This document shows, in pieces, positions 35,906-43,842 of a DNA stretch of 64,000 nucleotides. The translations under genes and the position numbers were made by a program. The notes under the pieces are model-generated. The model did not search any database and was not told the DNA's origin. It saw only the letters and a list, made by a program, of their open reading frames with translations. The stretch comes from Polynucleobacter sp. AP-Titi-500A-B4 (GTDB lineage Bacteria > Pseudomonadota > Gammaproteobacteria > Burkholderiales > Burkholderiaceae). Every line of letters starts with the position of its first letter. The stretch's first letter is position 1. The stretch is taken from assembly GCF_018688095.1 (NCBI RefSeq), contig NZ_CP061311.1:1830120-1894119 (forward strand), given 5' to 3'.

Positions 35906-36292
35906 TTAAGCAGAGAAAGAAGATCCACAGCCACAAGTAGTTTGAGCATTTGGGTTCTTAATTACAAATTGTGATCCGTTGATATCTTCTTTGTAATCAA
36001 TCTCAGCACCAACTAAGTACTGGAAGCTCATTGAATCAACTAAAAGGGTAACGCCATTCTTCTCAAAGAGGGTGTCATCTTCATTTACAGCATCATCAAA
36101 TGTGAAGCCATACTGAAAACCTGAGCAGCCACCGCCTTGAACGAATACGCGCAACTTCAACTCTGGGTTACCTTCCTCAGCGATCAAGTCAGCCACTTTT
36201 GCAGCAGCGCTGTCCGTAAACACCAATGGAGTTGGTGGCTCGGCTAAGTCTTGTGCGGGTTGGGCAGTTTCTTGGGCAGCTAATTGGGTCAT
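35906..36292 (-). CDS. erpA: iron-sulfur cluster insertion protein ErpA
   Basis: A-type Fe-S carrier (128 residues) that delivers 4Fe-4S clusters to apoproteins such as IspG/IspH. The three cluster cysteines occur as GGGCSGFQYG and TCGCGSSF at the C-terminus. A 20-residue Ala/Gln/Pro-rich N-terminal extension precedes the core. The gene converges on anmK with only 9 bases between stops and lies downstream of argC on the same strand, 69 bases away. Confidence 0.92.
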   Translation of the reverse strand: MTQLAAQETAQPAQDLAEPPTPLVFTDSAAAKVADLIAEEGNPELKLRVFVQGGGCSGFQYGFTFDDAVNEDDTLFEKNGVTLLVDSMSFQYLVGAEIDYKEDINGSQFVIKNPNAQTTCGCGSSFSA

Positions 36293-36361
36293 GGTTCACT
36301 CCTAAATCAAAAGGCAATACTGACATTCTAGGCTTTAAATGCCTAGCTTGCACAAGGGTCT

Positions 36362-37420
36362 TTATGGTGATACAGCAATCTGGGTAAGGCCTGTAGTTTC
36401 AGGCAGGCCAAACATCAAGTTCATACATTGCACGCCTTGGCCAGAAGCACCCTTCACCAAATTGTCTTCTACCACCAAAATGACCAAAGTATCGCCATCA
36501 CCGGGACGATGGATTGCAATCCGAATGCCATTACTTCCCCGCACAGAGCGTGTCTCCGGATGACTGCCAGCTGGCATGACATCCACAAAGGGCTCGCCCT
36601 TGTAGAAGTCTTCGTAGAGCTTTTGGTAATCAAGGCCCTTACCAGCATCTGTTAAACGCACGTACAAAGTCGAATGAATTCCCCTCACCATTGGGGTGAG
36701 ATGCGGTACAAATGTCAGACCAATCTGATCATGACCTGCGATGGCTTTTAGGCCTTGCACGATTTCAGGGAGGTGGCGATGACCTTTAACACCGTATGCC
36801 TTGAAGTTGTCACTCGCCTCAGATAGCAAGGTGCCAATCTCGGCTTTACGTCCTGCACCTGAAGTTCCAGATTTCGAGTCCGAAATAATGTGGTTGCCAT
36901 CAATCAATTGCTTACCACCAGTGGATTTTGGTGAAAGCAATGGTGCAAGACCCAACTGCACAGAAGTAGGATAGCAACCAGCAAGACCAACAACACGTGC
37001 CTTTTTAATCGCATCACGATTAATCTCTGCCAAACCATAAACGGCCTCAGCCAAAATGTCTGGGCAGCTATGCTCCATGCCATACCATTTGGCAAATTCT
37101 TTGACGTCTTTTAAACGGAAGTCTGCTGCAAGATCCAAAATCTTGACATTATTTGCGAGCAGCTCTTTTGCCTGCGCCATCGCAACACCATGCGGGGTTG
37201 CAAAGAAAACGACATCACATTCATTTAACTTGGCTTCATCTGGCGTCGTAAATTTCAAATCAACACGACCGCGCAGGGATGGGAACATCTCAGCTACCGG
37301 CATGCCAGCTTCTGTACGAGAGGTAATGGCAACAATCATGACTTCGGGATGCTGCGCCAACAGACGCAACAACTCCACCCCGGTATATCCAGTGCCCCCA
37401 ACAATGCCAACCTTAATCAT
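36362..37420 (-). CDS. argC: N-acetyl-gamma-glutamyl-phosphate reductase
   Basis: NADP-dependent reductase (352 residues) for the third step of arginine synthesis. Rossmann motif VGIVGGTGYTGVELLRLL is at the N-terminus; the nucleophile Cys is in VVGLAGCYPTSVQLGL and the catalytic His in KGHRHLPEIVQGL. The frame begins at a TTG four codons upstream, but GGAG five to six bases before the ATG at 37420 decides the start. It lies 120 bases after rpsI with a terminator between, so it is probably transcribed separately. Confidence 0.97.
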   Translation of the reverse strand: MIKVGIVGGTGYTGVELLRLLAQHPEVMIVAITSRTEAGMPVAEMFPSLRGRVDLKFTTPDEAKLNECDVVFFATPHGVAMAQAKELLANNVKILDLAADFRLKDVKEFAKWYGMEHSCPDILAEAVYGLAEINRDAIKKARVVGLAGCYPTSVQLGLAPLLSPKSTGGKQLIDGNHIISDSKSGTSGAGRKAEIGTLLSEASDNFKAYGVKGHRHLPEIVQGLKAIAGHDQIGLTFVPHLTPMVRGIHSTLYVRLTDAGKGLDYQKLYEDFYKGEPFVDVMPAGSHPETRSVRGSNGIRIAIHRPGDGDTLVILVVEDNLVKGASGQGVQCMNLMFGLPETTGLTQIAVSP

Positions 37421-37486
37421 GTTTTTCTCCAAAATACCGACTACGAGAAGTTTTTAAACAAACCTCACAATACCTCAATTGTAGAA

Positions 37487-37514
37487 ACAAAAAGGGTCGC
37501 TTGCGCGACCCTTT
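37487..37514 (-). terminator. intrinsic terminator of the rplM-rpsI operon
   Basis: Stem AAAGGGTCGC (37491-37500) with GCGACCCTTT (37505-37514) around a 4-base loop; read on the minus strand it ends in a U-rich run (TTTTTGTTTC). It begins 27 bases after the rpsI stop and separates the ribosomal operon from argC. Confidence 0.85.
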
Positions 37515-37540
37515 CGATAAAACTTAAGCGACTGAAAGAA

Positions 37541-37942
37541 TTAGCGCTTGCTGAACTGCTTACGACGACGCGCGCCGTGCAGACCAACTTTTTTACGCTC
37601 AACTTCACGAGCATCGCGAGTTACCAAACCTGCTTTAGACAGAGTTGGCTTCAAAGCGTTGTCGTAGTCGATCAATGCACGAGTGACACCGTGACGAACA
37701 GCACCAGCTTGGCCAGTTTCACCACCACCAGAAACGTTTACTTTGATATCAAAGGTCGTTAAGTGGGCTGTGAGAGCCAAAGGCTGACGAGCAATCATGC
37801 GTGATGTTTCACGAGCAAAATAAGCATCGATAGGCTTACCATTAACAGTAATTTCGCCTTTGCCTGATTTAATAAATACGCGCGCAACAGAACTCTTGCG
37901 GCGACCTGTACCGTAATTCCAATTTCCGTAATTAATAGCCAT
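37541..37942 (-). CDS. rpsI: 30S ribosomal protein S9
   Basis: A 133-residue small-subunit protein; the YGTGRRKSSVARVFI block and the basic C-terminal tail ending in SKR, which reaches the P-site tRNA, are present. It follows rplM by 9 bases, the universal rplM-rpsI order. Confidence 0.99.
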   Translation of the reverse strand: MAINYGNWNYGTGRRKSSVARVFIKSGKGEITVNGKPIDAYFARETSRMIARQPLALTAHLTTFDIKVNVSGGGETGQAGAVRHGVTRALIDYDNALKPTLSKAGLVTRDAREVERKKVGLHGARRRKQFSKR

Positions 37943-37951
37943 TTGGTTTCC

Positions 37952-38380
37952 TTAAATCTCTAACGCTTTAGGCTGTTGAGCCGTATGCGGATGATTAGCG
38001 TCGCCATAGACTTTTAATTTCTTGATCATGGCATAGCCTAGTGGGCCTTTTGGCAACATACCTTTCACAGCCTTCTCCAACGCACGACCTGGGAAACGGT
38101 CTTGCATCTTGTCGAAGTTAGTCGAGCTAATACCACCCGGGTATCCGCTGTGACGGTAATAAATCTTATTCAAGCCTTTTGTGCCTGTGACACGCAGCTT
38201 AGATGAATTGATGACGACGATAAAGTCGCCAGTATCAACGTGTGGTGTGAATTCAGGCTTGTGCTTGCCGCGTAGACGGTGTGCCACTTCACTGGCGACA
38301 CGACCGAGGACTTTGTCCGTAGCGTCAATCACGAACCATTCACGCTTTACCTCATGGGATTTTGCGGAAAAAGTTTTCAT
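37952..38380 (-). CDS. rplM: 50S ribosomal protein L13
   Basis: A 142-residue early-assembly large-subunit protein; VIDATDKVLGRVASEVAHRLRGKHK and the HSGYPGG block are diagnostic. GAG lies about 6 bases before the ATG. A promoter-like sequence ends only about 13 bases upstream of the ATG (see separate entry), implying a very short leader, although transcripts from further upstream are also possible. Confidence 0.99.
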   Translation of the reverse strand: MKTFSAKSHEVKREWFVIDATDKVLGRVASEVAHRLRGKHKPEFTPHVDTGDFIVVINSSKLRVTGTKGLNKIYYRHSGYPGGISSTNFDKMQDRFPGRALEKAVKGMLPKGPLGYAMIKKLKVYGDANHPHTAQQPKALEI

Positions 38381-38393
38381 GATTTCTCAAATT

Positions 38394-38421
38394 GTTATAG
38401 TCAAAAAATTACCCCAATCAA
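38394..38421 (-). promoter_or_regulatory. sigma70-like promoter before rplM
   Basis: On the minus strand TTGATT (38416-38421), 16-base spacer, TATAAC (38394-38399). The predicted start is about 7 bases before the rplM ATG. It is the best match in the first 120 bases upstream of rplM. If real, rplM does not depend on the terminated unit further upstream. Confidence 0.4.
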
Positions 38422-38488
38422 ATTACGTCCACCTTGGCCCTGCTTATGTTTGCAAGCTCGCAGATTCTGCAATCTAACTGGTACAACA

Positions 38489-38514
38489 AATTACCGCTGA
38501 CTGGTTCGGTAATT
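38489..38514. repeat. inverted repeat AATTACCG-N10-CGGTAATT upstream of rplM
   Basis: A perfect 8-bp inverted repeat with 10-base spacer, about 110 bases before rplM and 25 bases beyond the sRNA terminator. No T run follows on either strand, so it is not an obvious terminator. It could be an operator or an RNA hairpin; nothing in the sequence says which. Confidence 0.4.
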
Positions 38515-38538
38515 CAGTAAAGCCTTGAATTGTAACCC

Positions 38539-38565
38539 AAAAAAAACCCAGGAACGAGTCCTGGG
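38539..38565 (-). terminator. strong intrinsic terminator of a minus-strand small transcript
   Basis: Minus-strand stem CCCAGGA / TCCTGGG (38559-38565 with 38547-38553), loop CTCGT, followed by eight T residues (38539-38546 on the minus strand). It lies 159 bases upstream of rplM and cannot belong to any protein gene, because no minus-strand gene lies above it before pyrC, which is itself followed by rnpB. Confidence 0.85.
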
Positions 38566-38640
38566 CTGGAATCCACCTATGTTTGGGTGGAGGAGACACT
38601 GGGAGGTAAGTCGCAGTCTTATACAAGACTGACTACCAAT
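38539..38640 (-). ncRNA. candidate small RNA, about 100 nt, upstream of rplM
   Basis: A self-contained transcription unit on the minus strand in the 418-base gap between rplM and an OsmC gene. Its promoter (next entry) predicts a start near 38640. The RNA would fold into a 5' hairpin (38605-38637; inner stem CAGUCUU/AAGACUG with GUAU loop, outer stem GGUAGU with the UUACC side), an unpaired C-rich stretch containing ACCUCCC and UCUCCUCC, a second hairpin CCACC-N8-GGUGG (38573-38590), and the terminator hairpin with U8. No ORF of note lies within. The C-rich segments are complementary to Shine-Dalgarno sequences, as in several trans-acting small RNAs. I do not recognise it as a named family. 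It might instead be an attenuator leader of rplM. Confidence 0.55.
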
Positions 38641-38646
38641 ATGGGT

Positions 38647-38676
38647 ATTCTACACAAGATTTATGGTGCAATGCAA
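38647..38676 (-). promoter_or_regulatory. sigma70-like promoter of the candidate small RNA
   Basis: Minus strand TTGCAT (38671-38676), 18-base spacer, TAGAAT (38647-38652). It points toward the terminator at 38539-38565. The remaining bases of the gap up to 38798 are very AT-rich and would hold the promoter of the plus-strand OsmC gene, but no single -35/-10 pair stands out. Confidence 0.5.
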
Positions 38677-38798
38677 GAAAATTGACCAAAATCAATTTTT
38701 TGACGTTTTTTAACCCTATCTTGAGGTGAATATTAAATTACGAAAATTGGTAAACTATTGAAAATATTGATTAATTTAGTAAGTTAGGGGTCACTAAT

Positions 38799-39221
38799 AT
38801 GGAATGTCGAGTTTCTTGGTTGGGTAATGGCGGCATGGCTTTTTCAGCAGAAACCGGCAGCGGACATCTCGTTAACATGGATGGCGCGCCAGAAGCGGGC
38901 GGCAGAAACCTAGCCCCAAGGCCAATGGAGCTACTTTTGGCTGGCGCTGGCGGCTGCTCAGCATTCGATGTGGTTTTAATCCTACAAAGGGCTCGCCAAG
39001 CTGTCACAGCCTGCGATGTCGCCCTGCAAGCAGAAAGAGCCTCTGAAGATCCCAAAGTCTTCACCAAGATCAATTTGCACTTCACTGTCAAAGGGAAGGG
39101 TCTTGATCAAGCCAAGGTAGATCGTGCCGTTAAGCTTTCCCATGAGAAATATTGCTCAGCAACCACCATGCTGGCAAAAACGGCTGAGCTGACTTACAGC
39201 GTTGAAGTCATTTCGGAATAA
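38799..39221 (+). CDS. OsmC family protein (YhfA-like)
   Basis: A 140-residue OsmC-superfamily protein. Conserved cysteines occur in AGAGGCSAFDVVLIL (about residue 52) and HEKYCSATTMLAKTAELTY (about 117). The RPMELLLAGAGGCSAFDV pattern is that of the YhfA/OsmC-like subgroup rather than Ohr; such proteins are presumed hydroperoxide reductases but many lack a tested substrate. TTAGGGGTCACTAAT precedes the ATG. Its stop codon lies only 2 bases from the 3' end of rnpB, which is encoded on the other strand. Confidence 0.8.
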   Translation: MECRVSWLGNGGMAFSAETGSGHLVNMDGAPEAGGRNLAPRPMELLLAGAGGCSAFDVVLILQRARQAVTACDVALQAERASEDPKVFTKINLHFTVKGKGLDQAKVDRAVKLSHEKYCSATTMLAKTAELTYSVEVISE

Positions 39222-39223
39222 GT

Positions 39224-39530
39224 GCAGAGTCAATCGATAAGCCGGATTCTGTCGCCTAGATTCGCATCTAGGGGCAATCATTCCTCTAGGCCGTTAGTTA
39301 CCTAACGGCTCAAGCTCCCTACCCGCAGACTCAGCGGGACGCCTCATCGTCTGCATACTTGGGATTGCTCCAGGTGGAGGTTACCGCGTTTCACCGTAAC
39401 TAAATACGCTCGTCTCTGTGGCCCTATTCCTCACGTCACCGTGGATGGCCGTTAGCCATCACCCTACCCTATGGAGTCCGGACTTTCCTCCCCCTCAATA
39501 AAGAGGCGGCGATTGCCTAATTGACTCTGC
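39224..39530 (-). ncRNA. rnpB: RNase P RNA (type A)
   Basis: The catalytic RNA that trims tRNA 5' leaders. On the minus strand all universal segments are present in order: GAGGAAAGTCCGGACTCC near the 5' end, ACAGAGACGAGC, GGTGAAACGCGGTAACC, and ACAGAATCCGGCTTAT near the 3' end. The ends are set by helix P1, GCAGAGTCAAT (39520-39530) with ATTGACTCTGC (39224-39234). At about 307 nt it is compact compared with the 350-400 nt of many type A RNAs. A -10-like TAGACT (39537-39542) lies exactly 7 bases before the predicted 5' end. The OsmC stop abuts its 3' end; pyrC lies 54 bases upstream on the same strand. Confidence 0.95.
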
Positions 39531-39584
39531 GCCTGCAGTCTAACGCAGACGGGGCAAATTGGCTTGTGAAACGTAATATTGAAA

Positions 39585-40643
39585 TTAAATCAAAGACCAG
39601 GCAATGGTTTCGCCTGCACGCAAGGGGACGATGGTGTCATTACCCAAGGGTAATTCAGCAGGGATGCTTTGTGCTTTTTTAGAGAGCGTAATTTTTTTAG
39701 TATTACGCGTTAAAGCATAAAAATCGGGGCCATAGAAACTAGCGAAGCCCTCCAATTTATCCAAGCTACCAACACTCTCAAATGCTTCTGCATACAAGCC
39801 CAAAGCATTGAAGGCGCTGTAGCAGCCAGCACAACCACATGCAGCTTCTTTAGCACCCTTGGCGTGTGGCGCACTATCGGTACCCAAGAAGAATCGGGGG
39901 TTACCACTCGTAGCAGCCTCTAGTAATGCAACACGATGCACTTCACGCTTAAGGACTGGTAAGCAATAGTTATGCGGACGAATACCGCCAGCAAAAATGG
40001 CATTGCGATTCATCAGCAAATGCTGTGGAGTGAGCGTGGCAGCAATCGTATTTTTTCCACCAGTAGAGGCATCGCGTACATAGTGTGCTGCTTGCTTGGT
40101 GGTAATGTGTTCGAACACAATTTTGAGCTCAGGAAAGTCTTTGCGTAAAGGCTCAAGGACCTGATCAATAAATACTGCCTCACGATCAAAGATATCGATA
40201 TCTGCATGCGTCACTTCACCATGCACTAACAATGGCATTCCGACTGTTTGCATTGCTTCTAATGCTTTATAACAATGCTTGATATCACTCACGCCTGCAT
40301 CGCTATTCGTTGTGGCACCCGCTGGATATAGCTTGAATCCAACGATACCCTCAGCCTTTGCTTTGCGCACTTCATCTGCAGTAGTGTTATCAGTCAAATA
40401 CAGAGTCATTAATGGCGTAAAACTACTGATACCTAATGCCTTCAAATTCGATTCGATGCGGGATTGATAGGCCTTCGCTAACTCTACTGTTGTAATAGGC
40501 GGCTTCAAATTCGGCATGATAATTGCGCGTGCAAATTGACGAGCAGTGTCAGTCAATACATCTTTCATTACCGCACCATCACGAATATGCAGATGCCAAT
40601 CATCTGGCTGAATCAATTCAAGTTGTGTTGGATTATTCGACAT
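39585..40643 (-). CDS. pyrC: dihydroorotase (class II)
   Basis: Zinc amidohydrolase (352 residues) of pyrimidine synthesis. Metal ligands and active site are visible: DDWHLHIRDG near the N-terminus, the carboxylated Lys in GFKLYPAGATTNSDAGV, HGEVT, EHITTKQA and GTDSAPHAKGAKE. Class II (E. coli PyrC-like) by length and motifs. The ATG at 40643 begins one base after the stop of the upstream glycerate kinase gene, so translation is likely coupled; the frame extends 11 codons further but into that gene. Confidence 0.97.
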   Translation of the reverse strand: MSNNPTQLELIQPDDWHLHIRDGAVMKDVLTDTARQFARAIIMPNLKPPITTVELAKAYQSRIESNLKALGISSFTPLMTLYLTDNTTADEVRKAKAEGIVGFKLYPAGATTNSDAGVSDIKHCYKALEAMQTVGMPLLVHGEVTHADIDIFDREAVFIDQVLEPLRKDFPELKIVFEHITTKQAAHYVRDASTGGKNTIAATLTPQHLLMNRNAIFAGGIRPHNYCLPVLKREVHRVALLEAATSGNPRFFLGTDSAPHAKGAKEAACGCAGCYSAFNALGLYAEAFESVGSLDKLEGFASFYGPDFYALTRNTKKITLSKKAQSIPAELPLGNDTIVPLRAGETIAWSLI

Positions 40644-40644
40644 A

Positions 40645-41985
40645 TTATTTATTAAGCAAAATGATGCGGAAATCATTCACATTCGTAAGTGTAGGACCAG
40701 TTTCCACTAAAGCGCCTAATTCTGCAAAGAAGCCGTAACAATCATGCGCCGCTAAGAATGTTTCTGGAATCAAACTCTGAGATTGACCCGCTTTGCGCAT
40801 CAGTCCATCAAACCAAGCACCTGCATTTTTTTCGCTGCCATCAATTCCATCGGTGTCAGCTGCTAAAGCCGCAATTGTTGGCATATCTGAACTGGCGGCA
40901 AAGAGAGAAAGTAAATATTCGCTACAACGACCACCGCGACCTTTAATACCCGCAGGAATAGTTACGGTACATTCCCCACCAGAAATCAGGGCCAGGGGCT
41001 TGGTATCTTTAGCTAAATACTCACGAGCCAATGCGGCCTGAGCAATTCCAACTTCTTGTGCCTCACCCGTAATCGTGTCACCCAAAACGATCGGCTCATA
41101 CCCTTGAGAACGAACATAGTCTGCTGCAGCTTCCAAACTTTTATATGCCGTTGCAATCACATGATTGGCTACCTGCGCATCCACTAGATCAATATCTTTC
41201 AATGTCTCCGGCCTGTCTCCAGCCACACCTTGTTTGAGATGACTCAAAACGGATGCAGGAATAGCGTCTTGGCCTAAGCGATATTTAGATAAGATATTCA
41301 GGGCATCTAAATAGGTAGAGTAGTCGGCCGCACAGGGACCGCTAGCAATATCTGCTGGAGAATCTCCTGTCACATCTGAAATCAACAAAGCCTCAACCCG
41401 TGCACCACGTGCAATTGCTACTCTTGCCAAGTTGCCGCCTAAGACTGCAGATAAATGTTTACGTACTACATTCATTTCCTCAATCGGAGCACCGCTACGC
41501 AATAGTGCCTCAGTAGTTTTGCGCATATCCTCAATTGAGATACCTTCAACTGGAAGGGTTAGCAGACTAGAGCCTCCACCTGAGACTAGAGCAATTAACA
41601 CATCACCTGCTTGTAGTTGTTTCGTTAAGGCGAGCACTTCCTTGGCGCCGTCCATGCCAGCTTGATCTGGCACAGGATGGCCAGCTTCCACAATCTTGAT
41701 CTGCGATGTTGGAGAACGATGGCCGTAGCGGGTTAGTACAACACCCTCAATCTTGATCTTTGGCCAACTTTCTTTAGCGTAAGACTCCAATGCACTTGCC
41801 ATAGATGCACTTGCCTTGCCAGCACCAACTACCAGGCACTTACCTTGCGGCTCTTGCCCAGGCGGAAAAATTTTTGCCAAGTATTGAGGAACAATGACTT
41901 GCGGATCCGCCACGGCAACTGCAGCCGCAAAGGCATTTTTCAGAATGGCCTCAGTGTTGACTGATGGGTTATTTGGCTGCGTCAT
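40645..41985 (-). CDS. glycerate 2-kinase (TtuD/GckA-type, MOFRL family)
   Basis: A 446-residue protein of the type II glycerate kinase family, also annotated as hydroxypyruvate reductase TtuD. It shows KCLVVGAGKASASMASALE, the glycine-rich SGGGSSLLTLPVEGIS, RKHLSAVLGGNLARVA and, at the C-terminus, the MOFRL block with SGGECTVTIPAGIKGRGGRCSEYLL and AADTDGIDGS. It would phosphorylate glycerate to 2-phosphoglycerate, feeding glyoxylate or tartronate carbon to central metabolism. No companion genes of that pathway lie in the window. A TTG one codon upstream is a less likely start. Confidence 0.85.
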   Translation of the reverse strand: MTQPNNPSVNTEAILKNAFAAAVAVADPQVIVPQYLAKIFPPGQEPQGKCLVVGAGKASASMASALESYAKESWPKIKIEGVVLTRYGHRSPTSQIKIVEAGHPVPDQAGMDGAKEVLALTKQLQAGDVLIALVSGGGSSLLTLPVEGISIEDMRKTTEALLRSGAPIEEMNVVRKHLSAVLGGNLARVAIARGARVEALLISDVTGDSPADIASGPCAADYSTYLDALNILSKYRLGQDAIPASVLSHLKQGVAGDRPETLKDIDLVDAQVANHVIATAYKSLEAAADYVRSQGYEPIVLGDTITGEAQEVGIAQAALAREYLAKDTKPLALISGGECTVTIPAGIKGRGGRCSEYLLSLFAASSDMPTIAALAADTDGIDGSEKNAGAWFDGLMRKAGQSQSLIPETFLAAHDCYGFFAELGALVETGPTLTNVNDFRIILLNK

Positions 41986-41994
41986 CAAGCTATT

Positions 41995-43818
41995 CTAATC
42001 AAGTGCGGCACGTTCTTGCATTTGCCACATTTCCGCATACCTACCTTTGGCCATAAGCAACTCAAGATGGGTACCCCGCTCCACAATCTGACCATGATCC
42101 ATCACCAAGATTTGGTCGGCATGAATAATGGTTGAAAGTCGATGCGCAATAATCAAGGTAGTTCGATTTTTCGCCAAACTCAATAACTCTTCCTGAAACG
42201 CTCTTTCTGTTTTGGAATCTAAGGCCGAAGTAGCTTCATCGAAAATTAACATCGCTGGCTTTTTAAGCAAGGTTCTCGCTATAGCCACGCGCTGTTTCTC
42301 GCCACCCGATAACTTCAAACCCCTTTCGCCAACCTGAGTGTCATAGCCATCCGGCAAGCGCTTAATAAAACCATCGATTTGTGCTGCTCTAGCGGCTTCT
42401 TGCACCTCTTCCATTGTTGCCGAAGGATCGCCATAGGCAATGTTGTAACCAATGGTGTCATTAAATAGCACTGTATCTTGCGGGACGATGCCAATGGCTT
42501 TGCGCAAACTAGCCTGAGTCACATCTTGAATATTTTGACCATCAATCAGAATCTTTCCAGACTGTACATCGTAAAAACGAAAAAGTAATCGAGCTAAGGT
42601 GCTCTTACCTGCGCCGCTTTGACCCACCACTGCAGTAATGGTGCCTGCGGGGATATTAAAACTGACATCGTGCAGAATTTCCCGCTTCGCTTCGTAATGA
42701 AAAGAGACATTCTCAAACCGAACATCGGGCCCATGGCCATAATTATGAACTTGCAATAGATGGGCATTCGGTGAATCGGCAATCTCTTTATCAGTATTGA
42801 GCAATGAAAACATTCGTTCCATGTCCGTGAGAGACTGTTTGATCTCGCGATAAATCACACCCAAGAAATTGAGTGGAATATATAGCTGAATCATTAAAGT
42901 ATTCACCAACACAAGGTCACCTAGGGTCATGGTGCCATCTACTACCCCGAGCGTAGCGCGCCACAAAATTAAAACCAGGCCAATAGCGATGATTGTTTGC
43001 TGGCCAAAGTTGAGAACTGCTAAAGATTTTTGCGACTTAATAGCAGCGGCCTGGTAGCGCACTAAATTTTTGTCGTAACGACTAGCTTCAAAAGCCTCAT
43101 TACCAAAATACTTCACTGTCTCAAAATTTAATAAAGAATCAATTGCTTTCTGATTCGCCTTTGAATCCATCTCATTCATGGTCTTGCGAAAATGGGTGCG
43201 CCACTCCGTTACTACTACAGTAAATACGATATAAAAAATCAATGCACATAAGGTAATTGCTGCAAACCAAATATCATATGAGTAAGCCAAATAGCCCAAC
43301 ACCAGAATGAACTCAACAAGCGTTGGTAGGATGCTATAGAGCGAATAAGAAATCAGTGACTGAATACCGCGAGTGCCACGTTCAATATCTCTACTGACAC
43401 CTCCAGTTTGACGAGCCAGGTGAAAGCTCAGCGCCAAAGCATGTAAATGCTCAAAGACCTGGAGAGCGACTTTGCGGACAGCATTTTGGGTCACCCTAGC
43501 GAAGAGAAACTCACGCAACTCAGCAAATAAGGAGGCAGCCATTCGGAGGAGCCCGTAAGCCAGAATGAGCCCTACTGGAACTACCAGTAAGACTTGTGGG
43601 GAATCTGCCCTGAGGTTTAAATCATCAATTAAACGTTTCAGCAAGATAGGGATACCTAGATTGGTAACCTTAGCAGCAACCAAACAGGCTAGAGCAATCG
43701 CAACTCTAAATTTATATTCCAGTAGATAGGGAATTAAATCGCGAATGACCTTCCAGTCACTTCCCTGTAAAGGCTTGGCATCTGTACTGCCGTGATGGTG
43801 TCCCGATGAATGTCTCAT
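41995..43818 (-). CDS. ABC exporter, ATM1/HMT1-type (fused permease and ATPase)
   Basis: A 607-residue half-transporter. A His-rich N-terminus (HSSGHHHGS, residues 4-12) precedes a six-helix transmembrane domain (about 35-325) and an ATPase domain with Walker A GQSGAGKST (about 396), signature LSGGEKQR and Walker B MLIFDEATSALD. EFLFARVTQNAVRKVALQVFEHLHALALSFH is typical of the ATM1/HMT1 subgroup, which exports glutathione-linked or heavy-metal compounds and in mitochondria supports cytosolic Fe-S assembly. The N-terminal histidines may bind metal. Substrate is inferred only from family. It is followed by the glycerate kinase gene 9 bases on. Confidence 0.88.
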   Translation of the reverse strand: MRHSSGHHHGSTDAKPLQGSDWKVIRDLIPYLLEYKFRVAIALACLVAAKVTNLGIPILLKRLIDDLNLRADSPQVLLVVPVGLILAYGLLRMAASLFAELREFLFARVTQNAVRKVALQVFEHLHALALSFHLARQTGGVSRDIERGTRGIQSLISYSLYSILPTLVEFILVLGYLAYSYDIWFAAITLCALIFYIVFTVVVTEWRTHFRKTMNEMDSKANQKAIDSLLNFETVKYFGNEAFEASRYDKNLVRYQAAAIKSQKSLAVLNFGQQTIIAIGLVLILWRATLGVVDGTMTLGDLVLVNTLMIQLYIPLNFLGVIYREIKQSLTDMERMFSLLNTDKEIADSPNAHLLQVHNYGHGPDVRFENVSFHYEAKREILHDVSFNIPAGTITAVVGQSGAGKSTLARLLFRFYDVQSGKILIDGQNIQDVTQASLRKAIGIVPQDTVLFNDTIGYNIAYGDPSATMEEVQEAARAAQIDGFIKRLPDGYDTQVGERGLKLSGGEKQRVAIARTLLKKPAMLIFDEATSALDSKTERAFQEELLSLAKNRTTLIIAHRLSTIIHADQILVMDHGQIVERGTHLELLMAKGRYAEMWQMQERAALD

Positions 43819-43842
43819 CGTTCTATCTTATTCGCTTCTCGC

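Noticed and set aside
36328..36346. CTAGGC-N7-GCCTAG hairpin between argC and erpA
   Set aside because: The stem is only 6 bp and there is no T run on either strand, so I did not call it a terminator.
37541..38380. Plus-strand ORFs across rpsI and rplM
   Set aside because: They are mirror frames of the highly conserved ribosomal genes with no start signals or recognisable domains.
38381..38798. tRNA or 6S RNA in the rplM-OsmC gap
   Set aside because: No cloverleaf with TTCAA loop and no long 6S-like central-bubble hairpin; only the three-hairpin minus-strand unit fits.
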